Shown piece after piece: positions 54,483-64,000 of a stretch of DNA of 64,000 nt; within the stretch, counting starts at the first letter, position 1; each line of letters starts with the position of its first letter. Origin of the DNA: Serendipita indica DSM 11827 (lineage: Eukaryota > Basidiomycota > Agaricomycetes > Sebacinales > Serendipitaceae); assembly GCA_910890315.1 (NCBI GenBank), contig CAJVGD010000042.1:124001-188000 (forward strand), given 5' to 3'. The translations under genes were made by a program, and so were the position numbers. Under the pieces are notes generated by a model that was given only the letters and a program-made list of their open reading frames with translations, ran no database searches and was not told the DNA's origin.

Positions 54483-56055
54483 TCTCGTACGAGAGACCGA
54501 GCTTTACGACTTGCAACTTGTCCAGTTCTTTATGGGATTTCAAACGAGGCGATGATGTCGGTGGGGCTTCCTTTCTTCGCGTTCACATGAACATAATAAA
54601 AAAACAATACAGCTCTTGGCCCAACTTTTCAATCCGCCGGCGAGGAAAAAGTAGGGCCACTCGTGATGTCATTCATACTCGCATTTGTCCCGGCCAACTT
54701 TTCAAGGAATGCTGGACCCAGAAATACGAGATATACCATGAATACAAACAAAGAAATGGCCGTCCTCAATCACACTTTGCATGTTTGGAATTCTCGAAGC
54801 CCACCGTCGGACGAATCCGGACCCCCATTCTCGCGTGCTCGGCAATCATCACCCCACTTCTCCGCACCCGCTCGCCCTCCACTCACGATCGCTTGCCGCT
54901 CTGCCGGCAACTTCTCCCCGACGACCTTCTTCCACTCAAGTTTGACGAATGGGAGACGAGAAAATAGACAGTATGCGAGTATCTAAGACGAAAAAGGACA
55001 AACTACTGGACTGGTTGCTCCTGGTTCTTGTCTTCTCGCCCGCCTCTACGTCCCTTGATCGACAAATTATCAAGGTGGTAGTACATCGTTAAGTATTTAT
55101 CTTTCCCTGTTCGTCTAGATATCCAAAGGTAAGCTCCTGAGGTGAATACAGCCCACCAGCGTCAAGAAGTAGCCGCATACCAGATAGCACAGTAGTCTTC
55201 CGACCCAGCACAGCTATGTGTTCATTTGCGCAAGCGCTTAGGTTGTTCCCATCCGCGACCCTCCGACACATACCACCCCAAAGGCTGGATTTACAAGACT
55301 TGGCTCTAGTCCTTCCGAGCCGAACCGAGGATGTAGACGTAGTGTATCGGGTGGTTTTCATCTCCAATCCATCTCAGGGGCTTTACGTCTTCCGAAAGTG
55401 GAGGTCGATCGATAATGATCTCAGCCATCCACGACGTGGCAACAGTATAGCCTTTACATCAATATAGATCCGAATCCCTACGCTTTGCACTCGGCAACGG
55501 TGCACAGCAAGTCGAGGAAGAGTGTCACCCTCAGGACGTGAATGCTATCCACACCAAGCGAACAAGTCGGTTCCGAACGAGAGGAAAGAAAAAGGTACCA
55601 CCTAGTACCCTGTTTCATCGCCTTTATTCTAACACCGTCGTCAGCCTCGCCTCCAGGTGTTCCATCCATACTACTGGCGTCGACTTTAGCTATGAGTCCA
55701 ACGTGTTTTGCTCTATTCACACATACAATTCAACGTCGAAATGAATTGGCCAGTCCCACTTCAGGCTGTTCGTACGAGCCACCGAGACGACAGCGCCTCC
55801 GAGTGAACAGAGGCTATTTCCCGCATCTCTCCGGTCGTCAGAGGTTAGTTTAACGAGATTACATCAACAAAGCGGTATATTAGAAACAGGGAAGAGGGTG
55901 AGACCACGAGTTATCTGACTTGCGGGCCTTTACATCCTCATCGTACCACGGTCCACTGCCTCTTGGTATGTCACGCCATCCCAATCTACAATCGGGAATC
56001 CGGACATGGTGATAGACTCTGCACGGGTCACAAAGCGTGGCAGCCAAGGCAGCAT
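54483..56055. other. Gene-poor region of 1.6 kb
   Basis: Short open frames occur on both strands but none shows a recognisable domain or a convincing intron-exon pattern. It contains the trehalase promoter. I see no repeats or transposon ends. Confidence 0.35.
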
Positions 56056-57147
56056 CTACAACTCTTCGTGCCACTCTCTTAGAGTCGCCCAGCTAGTATT
56101 GATCATCAACTTGGTCGCGAGATATGGTGCGTAGCGGGTGACTCGATTGTGCAGCCATGTCTCGAGCGATGTTGTTGGCTGGTACCAATCATCTAAGAAA
56201 GGCGGAGACATGAGGAGAGAAAGGTTAGAGGTAGAGTCCCCTTGGATAAATCCTGCCGTGGGTATTGCTCCGCTTCCAAATCGAACCATCTATTCGCTCC
56301 ATAGACCTTGATATTGTCAAAATACTGTATAAGAGGTGGTTGGTGCGCATCGTTGTTCATTTGGATTGCGATACGCTCAACAAAGTCGGTGACTGTCGCC
56401 ATATGTCTGCGAAGGAAGGGGATAAGCCCTTCAAAATTTGCCTCGTCTATACCACCTGGATAGAGAGTGCCCGGAGAAGAAGACATGACCATAGTATCAC
56501 CTCGTCACATTTACCGAATCGTCCCAGCGTTTGATTTCCAAGCCAAGGAAACGTAGCAAAGGGAATTGTAAAAAATCGAGCCGCTGGTTCCCAAAAATAG
56601 TGACAGTAAGATGAGTGAGACGATCATAGGTCATCCCTACTTGTAGCAAACTGGACAACCCAGACGCGTCGGGGTCAGCCCAGTATCTACCCATGCACGC
56701 CAATGCTTTGAGGTTGGGTGCATGGAGAAGGAGTCGAGAAAGGTCTCCATATGATTGCAGACCACGGTTTGTCGCGACAGTGGTGATAATAACTTTGAGC
56801 AAAGGCCACTCCTGTTCAGTCCAGATGGCCGGCCAGGACGCTGGATATCCTGGAATACGGAAAATTTTTGTCTGTAAAAGGTCGGAAGGGAGGCCTTCTA
56901 GACTAGGGTTACTGTCATCTTTCTGGTCTTCCACGAGTTCGATCCTGCCGCGGAGGACCTGGAAAAAGAGTCGACAGACCAAAGAGAGTTGCATCCTAGC
57001 ATTTTGGCGGGCTCTTATGCGATGCTTTGGTCCTTGTTCGGCCCTGAAAAAGCGCACATCTTCCACGATATTAGTATCAGGGAGAGCAACCGGTAAATCT
57101 GCCAGAGTGAGCGCGAAAATATGGATCCATATCTCTACCGGTATCCT
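56056..57147 (-). CDS. F-box-like protein, 5' end unresolved
   Basis: Three exons are evident. The first carries an F-box-like RIPVEIWIHIFALTLADLPV and RARQNARMQLSLVCRLFFQV, then LLLHAPNLKALACMGRYW and LQFPLLRFLGLEIKRWD. The second has GLIPFLRRHMATVTDFVERI, and the last SLETWLHNRVTRYAPYLATK with the stop at 56056. The frame has no ATG: an ATG eight codons upstream (MAPGTI) is followed by an in-frame TAA, so the start needs an unseen exon or the copy is damaged. It is a paralogue of the gene at 57365-58682, which shares the ETWL(H/R)N motif and the LxEWHEE/LDEWATS ending. Presumed F-box role. Confidence 0.55.
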
Positions 57148-57364
57148 TTAAATTGTTCCTGGGGCCATGATAATCGAGGTCAGGACGACTAAGGAAAGCA
57201 GGGGGAGGGTGGTGCGCACAGCCAAACAAACGCTTCACTAAGTGACAAGATTCGTTGACTGGACACCGTTGTCAAACGAACCTGATCACAGCTGAGTTTG
57301 AATGAGGGAATACTTCTCAAATAAGCCGCGTGACAGTGCTTCCTGAAATGTGATATTGTGGCGA

Positions 57365-58682
57365 TCAACCAGCGGAAAATCCAGATGAACTGATGGATGT
57401 AAAGCGGGCAAGGAGAGGGGCCAAAAGACCTGGCCCCACCCCTGAAGTCGCCCATTCGTCCAATGATTCCCATTTTGTATCGACCAGAAGCTTTTGGCCC
57501 GTACAAGGACCTTTTCGTGAGATGAGATTGCGTAGCCACGTCTCGATCGTTGTGGTATCGCTATACCAGTCTGATCTACATGCAGGGCTGTTCATAATGA
57601 ATATTAGAGATCTGCTGTCGAGAGAAGAGCCAGAATAGGGAGTTGTCGGAAGAAGTTCGAAACTGAAACCATCCTCTCCATACATGAGCAAGTTTGGAAA
57701 TACCGAAGGATCCCAGGCAGGACGGGCCCTACGTTTGATTGGATGCTGATGTTGTTGATACTAGGACGCGTGAGGTGAGAGGCAAGACCAGTAAGGTCTG
57801 ACTGTGTCATCCCGCGTCCCTAAATACATTGAGTTACGACATGAGCTATTAGTATTGGCTAAGTCTATTTAGTGACCGCTAAGAGTCAAAGGGTGAACCT
57901 TCAACAGATGTAAGTGACAAGGTGCTGCACTGTGGACGAATGCCTAACAAAGAATAGAGGAAACCGTGCAAATGCTGTATCCTGTGCACAACCGCCTATA
58001 AACATTGACCGAAGCGAAGGCAATCTCCAAGGGAGGACATGCCCATCCCCAGCTATCTCCATCAAACTCAATTGAAGATGAAGAAATCGCAAAGCTGGAA
58101 GACTTAGTTCTATATGGATATGATCCGGGAAGATTTGAAGTATAAGGTGCCTAAGCTGGAATGTGATGGCACTGAACCGAAGTGGATGATGCGCGGAACC
58201 TTCCGGCGGATCCTCGAGATTGTCACGAATGAGAGGGTAACTGTGATTCTTGGTCCTTTTCTGAGAAGTCGCCCAATACTTGACACCAATAAGCTACCAA
58301 TCACAATAACCTCGAGTGTAGGCCACTCTGTTTCGTATCAATGTAATGGTAAATATTCCACCTGAGAATCAATCTCAATACGTCGCGAGTTGAAAACTGT
58401 CTCGTTCACTGGTTTAAGCGTGCATATCTTACCATCTTTGAGTTTGACAACGGCTAAAGTATCAGAGTTTGATCGCAATAAATCGCAAAAGAGATGGCAA
58501 GTGAGAGAGATATTCACTCTTTCTTCCCGCAGTCGCGAATATAGCTCCAGTGCTGAGCCAGTCCTTGGCGTGATAAAATGCATGTCGTCCAGAATCGTCG
58601 AATTTGGGGGTGAGAGCAAAGAATCATCAACCGAAAAATGGAGGATCTGGAGCCATAGCTCAACAGGAAACTTGCTTAACAT
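57365..58682 (-). CDS. F-box-like protein
   Basis: Tandem relative of the gene at 56056-57147. ATG at 58682: MLSKFPVELWLQILHFSVDD, an F-box-like start, then LREERVNISLTCHLFCDLLR. Exon 2 includes LEVIVIGSLLVSSIGRLLRK near 58300. The last exon gives YGEDGFSFELLPTTPYSG and TTIETWLRNLISRKGPC and stops at 57365. Exon joins in the middle are uncertain, and the region 57700-58100 has stops in the expected frame, so this copy may be partly degraded. Presumed F-box adaptor. Confidence 0.5.
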
Positions 58683-60436
58683 GGCGGTCTTTGCTGCTGT
58701 TGGACGTAGGAAGAAATAGTGACAATGAGGATAGAATCCAACTCTCCGCCGTGCAACCAAAAGTATAGTAGGCCAATGACGATGAGCAAGGGAAGACCGG
58801 GTATAGATGACGAAAGAGGGATGTCGATAAAAAATCACCATCTCTTCTCCAATTAAACTCATCCACTTATATACATCAGAGCGGCACTATGACGCGAACG
58901 TGATGGGTACACACATTGTACTTGATCTTATCTTGAAATGAAGCTGTGTTCTGCAATCTCAGGTTACCGGCATTTCATCAAAGACCGTGCAGTCAGACGC
59001 CATTGAAACAGCATTGCAATGCCAAAAAATTGCCAGCATACTGCAGTCTGCTACTTATATTCATTGCCAATTTGCCTCAATTTCGTTGTATTTGTGCTCC
59101 TTCCCATTCCTGGTCGCCGCGATGGCTGTCGGTTGATTGATCTACAACACCGTCTGAGGTAATGTATATTATCATAGCTAGATCCAACGAAAGTGTCCCA
59201 AACCTATTACATACATTCAGACCAGTATACAGTGTATTCTCTGTCCGCTACTGCCGTTCATATCAAAGAAGTAATAGAATCCATCAGCAGGCTGAAGATT
59301 GAGAGCGCAGCCACGTACTGGATGACACAGTGTATTATTGTCCCTAATGCGGGTATGAATCCGTTTGCACGAGCATTTTCCATGATCCTGACGTCGCGCA
59401 CATGTTGGCGCGGCTTACAAGTCCGCCTCGGCTGTGTCGGGTCTGCTGGTCGAATATTTGGAAGCGGGGTTCGACTCGTTTGCACCGCTCATGTGAAATA
59501 GTTGCCTCATGCTCATTCACGGGTCTTCGCACCGAGGATATTGCAGATCTGAATAGGAGCATTATGCTACGTTCGCATTGGGAGTGCTTCGTATTCGCTT
59601 CAGTCGTGAGCTCCATGCACTTTAGCATTATGCGTTGCTTCTATCTGATACTATTCCTCATCCTCTCACACATGGTTGAATCTTGTTTGGAATCTCAGGC
59701 GTCCGTAGCCCTTCAACCCGACGTTTATGGCCGCTTTCACGTCGTGCGCCTCTGGAAACTGACTCTCGGTAGTAGCTTCTGTCAGTCGAGAAGGGAAGGG
59801 AAGAGCCGCAAACTCGGAGCTTGAGGGTTCTGGCTGCTCCAGCACGTTTTTTTACAGGCGGAGGTCTTCTCCTCCGACTTGGACTCGTCGTTCTTCTTCT
59901 CGTACACCTTCTGGAAGAGAGATAGACTGGCTGTCTGCGCCTTGTCCATGACTTCCTTGATACCTTCAGCCGAAACGGAAGCATCGCCAGTCTGGCCCTC
60001 TACGTGTCACTTGTATGGTGCACGTCGCTTCAAGTCTAATCTGGACGTCGTCAAAAGGCAAGAACACGGCCACCCTGTTATTGATCATAGTAGGATGTTT
60101 CTTACAAATGCTGAACGAGTGCCTTATTCAACAAGATTGGTCCCACGTCGGTCCCTCGTGCTTGAGCCTTCGCTTGCGTCGTTTGCTCATCTTTCGGCTC
60201 AAACGTGTTGATATTTGGGCGTGTGGATAGGATACCCTACAAGACTGAAAAAAGGCGAGGATTCATTAACGGCCGCCTGAGTCGATGACGAGGAGACTCA
60301 AGGACGGTGGGCTTCTCACGCGACGTATTCTTCTGTGCCGAGGGTATGGACGCCGTCGTACCGAAGCATCTTCAGAAGACCTCGGTGCTTTTAGACGTCA
60401 GAGACCCGTCCACGACGCAGCTCTCACTCTCAAGAT
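58683..60436. other. Gene-poor region of 1.75 kb with one weak minus-strand candidate
   Basis: No strong gene. On the minus strand near 59825-60000 an open segment reads GIKEVMDKAQTASLSLFQKV then YEKKNDESKSEEKTSA, a charged helical sequence that could be an exon of a small gene, but no start, partner exon or family was found. The last 120 bp are the P450 promoter and leader. Confidence 0.3.
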
Positions 60437-62588
60437 ATGGATATCGTCGATAAGCTATTAGAATTATATGGAAAGACCTCTAGACAGCACTGGCTCACCG
60501 CGGCTGCGGTGCTATCTGGCCTGCTCGTTGTCAAACACGTCGTCCGTGCTCACCGTATGCTCGCGCAAGTCAACTACACCCCTGGATATCGATTCATTCT
60601 AAGGCCGAATCCTCTTCTCTCATTACTCAAGCTTCCGCGCATTCCGTTCATATTCCCGGGCTGGGGATGGGGGTATCGTGACAAACATCAAAGTAAGTCG
60701 ACAATTAGTATGCTCGTAATCAGTGACTAATAGTGAGGTCTCAGTGTACGAAACGTGCAATTCCGATATTATCACCACATTTGGTTTGTTTCCCTCACCA
60801 GGTCTTGGTATCGCCATTGCCGATGCCGCAGTCGCAAAGGTGAGCAACCGCCGTAGATTTTCACCGCAGAGCTAACATATCTATAGGAGATTGCCACGAA
60901 CCGGACCCTGTTCACGAAGCCTATCGGCATGTACAGGGCGATCGCCATTTACGGCACGAACGTCGTAACATCCGAAAGTGAAGAGTGGAAACTCCATCGG
61001 CGTATTACCGCTCCGTCTTTCAACGAACGGAATAACCGGCTAGTCTTTGAGGAGAGCACGAAGATCATCTCCGATTTGTTTGCTCTTTGGGAGAGAAAGC
61101 ATGGTGGAGGTATCGTTACGGTGGACGACATTGGTGAACTTACTACCCAGTTCGCTCTCATGGTCATCGCTGCCGCTGGTTCGTCTGTCATCCAGAGGTC
61201 CTGGTAACTCACAAACCAAAAGGCTTCGATGTCCACTATGCCTGGGAGGACACAGACACAAACGTAAAGCAAGGGTTTGAGTTTGTGAGTGTTCTCGATA
61301 GTATCCGCTAGCTAGTCTCACCCAAACGCATAGACACTCCCCAACTCGCTTCGGACGGTTATGAGCAATATTATCATCCGAATAGCATTCTCGGACCGGC
61401 TCCTTGGACTCTCTAAGAAGGGAAAGAATACGAAAGTGGCATTTCGTGACTTCAAGGTCAGAACTTTCCACAGACATGTGTTTGCGCTAAGCAGTCTCTA
61501 GGCCCACATGATCAACCTCATTGAGGAAAGGAAAAATATCCCACAAGAGGAGAGAAGAGCGGATCTCTTGAGTAATCTCCTCGAAGGGACGGCAGAAGAG
61601 ACGACTAGTATCAGGGACGATCCCACCCTTCATTTCGGTGATGAAGAACTATTAGGTGGGTGATTTCCTCGGATACGAGGTGGCCGTCTCTAAACTTGGT
61701 CAGGGAACATCTTCATCTTCCTGTTCGCCGGTGAGCCGCTCCGCCAGGACTATGCGATCACTCACCTTCACTATAGGTCATGAGACTACAGCACATACGC
61801 TTGCATTCGCAGTCGCACTCATTGCTGCCCACCCGGAAATCCAGGAGAAGCTATACACTAGCATTCGCGAACTCGTCCCAAGAGGTGAAGCTCCTGTACG
61901 TGACTATTTCATCACACACTCTCTACTGATTACCCAAGACTTATGCGGCTATTGTGAAGTGGTCATACGGTCTTTCTGTAATCTACGAAACCCTCCGATT
62001 ATACCCTCCTGTGCGTCGAATAAGAAATCTTCATAATCACGGTCACTTAGCTATCCGCAGGTCGTCTCCATTCCGAAACAAGCCACCCAGGACACCGTAG
62101 TCACGACGCATTCAACGGATGGAAATGAAACCCCAATCCTTGTTCCAATTCCCAAGGGTGTGCCGATTATGCTGAGCATCGTTGGTTTACATTATAATCG
62201 TATGTCTCCTTCGCGACTGGTCCTTGCGCTGACCCGTGTATCGTAGCTAAATACTGGGATAAGCCGCATGCCTTCAGACCGGAACGCTTCCTCGAAGAGT
62301 ACAACCGTGATGCATTTTTCCCATTTGCAGCGGGCCCGAGGGCGTGCATGGGTCGAAGGTAAGGCGATTGTCGTTTCTTGAACTGTCCTCACCTGCTCTA
62401 GATTCTCGGAAATTGAGGCACTCACCTTCCTCGCCAACCTCGTTCTCAACTACAAGTTTAGCGGGACAAAGTTGCACACGAGCGAAACGCCAGAGCAAGT
62501 TGCTGCGCGAGTCCTTGGATGGCGGATGGGTCCAATCACCTTGCACCCTGCTAAGGCGTCATTCACGTTCATCAAACGAGAATCCTAG
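60437..62588 (+). CDS. Cytochrome P450 monooxygenase
   Basis: A microsomal P450: N-terminal anchor WLTAAAVLSGLLVVKHVV after MDIVDKLLELYGK. About a dozen short exons. Landmarks in order: WKLHRRITAPSFNERNNRLV (C-helix WxxxR, about 60988-61045); I-helix NIFIFLF then AGHETTAHTLAF, assembled across two introns near 61655-61780; K-helix ETLRLYPP (ExxR, about 61985); PERFLEEY; and the haem motif FFPFAAGPRACMGRRF (about 62310-62360), with its Cys. It ends FTFIKRES at 62588. All essential motifs are present, so it looks functional. The substrate is unknown. I do not assign a CYP family. No biosynthetic core gene lies beside it in this window; the FMO genes are 50 kb away. Confidence 0.88.
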
Positions 62589-62995
62589 AGATTGACGCTC
62601 GCAGGGTCTATGTCATTCAGCGCTTCCAACCTCCGACAAATGCACTCCCTGCGCCACCACCGGCGCAGCCAGAAATGGTAACTCGCGGCCTCATTGTATA
62701 GCCAGATAGCTTCCCAATATCGATTTTGCTTGCGCATGAAGATTGACTTGGCCCAGGATGGCCGATGCCGGCTCCTTGCCGATTGTCCCGAGCCTGTTGT
62801 GAAATCAAATCTGTCTGGAATTTGATTCACATCCATCGTGTTGGCCTCGTTGTAAACTGACACTTCGAAGGGAGGCTCGGTGGAGCCAAACTTGGATTCT
62901 ACCTTCACCTCGCTTTTCTGAGCTCCCTTCTACGACCAGGATCAGTGTATGCTGGGAGACATATACCACACAGAGGAACCGAAATTTCTCGATTC
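62589..62995. other. Gap with a weak minus-strand open segment
   Basis: About 400 bp. A minus-strand open segment (62585-62908) contains MDVNQIPDRFDFTTGSG and WEAIWLYNEAASYHFWLRRW, unusually rich in Trp. It lacks a supported start and no family is recognised; it could be one exon of a small gene or chance. Confidence 0.25.
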
Positions 62996-64000
62996 ATGGG
63001 CGCTGAGATGGATCACCATCCCGAGACCGAGCTCAACGCGCAATTTCGTCAACAGCGCGTCACCGGAATGCCGTCAACAGTTGGAAGCAGTGATTTCGGA
63101 GCAGAATGTCAGTCCAGGCGGCGCTCACTCTCGACGTTGAGTTTGAGCTCGTCCGTCGTCTCGTCTGCGCCATCAGGATCCGGGAGCGAGGCGGCGCAGT
63201 CAAGCGCGGACGAGCGTAGGCTGTCACTCAGGGACTTTCTCCTCGGTGACAGGGAGGCTTCCATCAATTGGGAGAGCGAAGATGATGACAGTACTACCCT
63301 GAATGATGAGGGCGAAGATGAGGACCAGGCAGGGCAGGACATCGATGCGTCCCTCACTGTAAACAACATAGATGTGCGTTTCCTTTTTTCGCTTATCGTG
63401 AGAACCCTCTTCGACTTACGCGCTCGGCTCAGAGTTCGCGGACCCTCTTCCGGGGGAACCTATTTTGGCATCTACTGCTCGGTTATTACTTCGTCTACAC
63501 CAACATTTCCATCCTTCCTCTCGGTACTCGCCTTCATGTTGCAACAGCCAATGTTGCTGTCGTCACTCTAGGTCCGGAGCTGCTATGGCTCATGCGCACT
63601 GCTCACCGCGCTCGTACGTTTGGCCTTCTCCATATCGCTGTGAAACTCTACACGGCCCTCAATTGCCGAAAGGTGGCAGCCGTACTCGGTCTCCTGTCGA
63701 TCGTCTCCTCTCAAGTGGCTAGAAGGGCGCCGTCTCGGTCTCCAGCATCCATCCTACAAAGCTTGGCCGGCTCTCAAGTTACTTCATCTACGTTGAGAGT
63801 CGACTCTATGGCCACTTTCACTCCCATTACCTTATTCGCGTCGGCCGCTTTAATTACTTCGCGCATACTCCCAATAATACTCGTTCCCATCTCAAGCATC
63901 GCCATCTCAGCAAGTTTCTGCGCTGCATGTGCCCTCTATCCGAATCTATATCACCCCACCACTCTCCTCAGTACCTCACTCATCGCCCTACTCCTCGGAC
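62996..64000 (+). CDS. Multi-pass membrane protein, 3' partial
   Basis: ATG at 62996 (MGAEMDHHPETELNAQFRQQ). The first exon (to about 63374) encodes a hydrophilic, Ser- and Asp/Glu-rich cytosolic-type domain (LSLRDFLLGDREASINWESE, then DDDSTTLNDEGEDEDQ). After an intron (GTGCGT to CTCAG, about 57 nt, in phase) the second exon gives LFRGNLFWHLLLGYYFVYTN, VAVVTLGPELLWLM, VAAVLGLLSIVSSQVA, ITLFASAALITSRILPIILV and ISSIAISASFCAACALYP: at least four hydrophobic helices. The window ends inside the gene. I do not recognise the family; nuclear-envelope or ER multi-pass proteins are possible but unsupported. Confidence 0.6.

Noticed and set aside
54483-56055. Several 80-100 codon frames as small secreted proteins
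   Set aside because: No signal peptide, Cys pattern or splice structure supports any of them.
1-64000. Transposon or LTR element boundaries
   Set aside because: I looked for transposase, reverse transcriptase or integrase motifs, long terminal repeats and long inverted repeats and saw none I could support.

Overview
The window is nuclear DNA of a filamentous basidiomycete, most likely an agaricomycete. Genes are dense and cut by many introns of about 45-70 nt with GTRNGT donors and YAG acceptors. The gene set fits: F-box proteins in large numbers, an alpha/beta-hydrolase-NACHT-WD40 NLR, Rho-type GTPases, a fungal SigF-like NTF2 family, pectinesterase and GH37 trehalase. The species cannot be read from the sequence; the expansion profile would suit a Rhizoctonia/Ceratobasidium-like fungus, but that is inference. 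I recognised no LTR element, DNA transposon, LINE, CRISPR array or rRNA.

Layout. 1-5.1 kb holds housekeeping genes on +: the 3' part of AIP1 (actin turnover), EMC4 (ER membrane complex) and HIS1 (histidine biosynthesis). 5.2-11.9 kb is a duplicated block: an FMO-type flavin monooxygenase (-) head to head with a SigF-like NTF2 protein (+), present twice in the same order. 12-14.9 kb has two F-box genes, 15-16.5 kb a secreted pectinesterase (-), and 17.3-21.4 kb MUB1/samB (MYND zinc finger). 21.7-30.5 kb holds three small Rho-like GTPases on the minus strand, all with an altered DxxG (G3) motif, around the proteasome gene PRE7, which carries two unusually long introns. 30.8-40.4 kb is an F-box array (five genes) with one degenerate tRNA-like segment. 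40.4-42.3 kb has two uncharacterised genes.

43.0-49.5 kb is the most striking locus: a fungal NLR whose C-terminus contains 23 nearly identical 129-bp WD40 units differing mainly at a few codons expected on the ligand-binding face. Five of the 22 unit spacings are off by one base. 49.8-51.5 kb is a graveyard: the first two exons of an APA1/2-type Ap4A phosphorylase followed by a decayed F-box copy. 51.8-54.5 kb is a secreted GH37 trehalase (-), 56-58.7 kb a pair of related F-box-like genes (-), 60.4-62.6 kb a cytochrome P450 (+), and the window ends inside a multi-pass membrane protein (+).

How the parts relate. The NLR and F-box genes are accessory families that usually turn over fast in agaricomycetes (allorecognition or immunity, and protein turnover). 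The FMO/NTF2 pairs look like a small oxidative-metabolism module that was copied as a unit. The rest is core metabolism. Exon boundaries were read by eye; for EMC4, MUB1 and PRE7 the proposed exons sum to an exact multiple of three, and other models are less certain.
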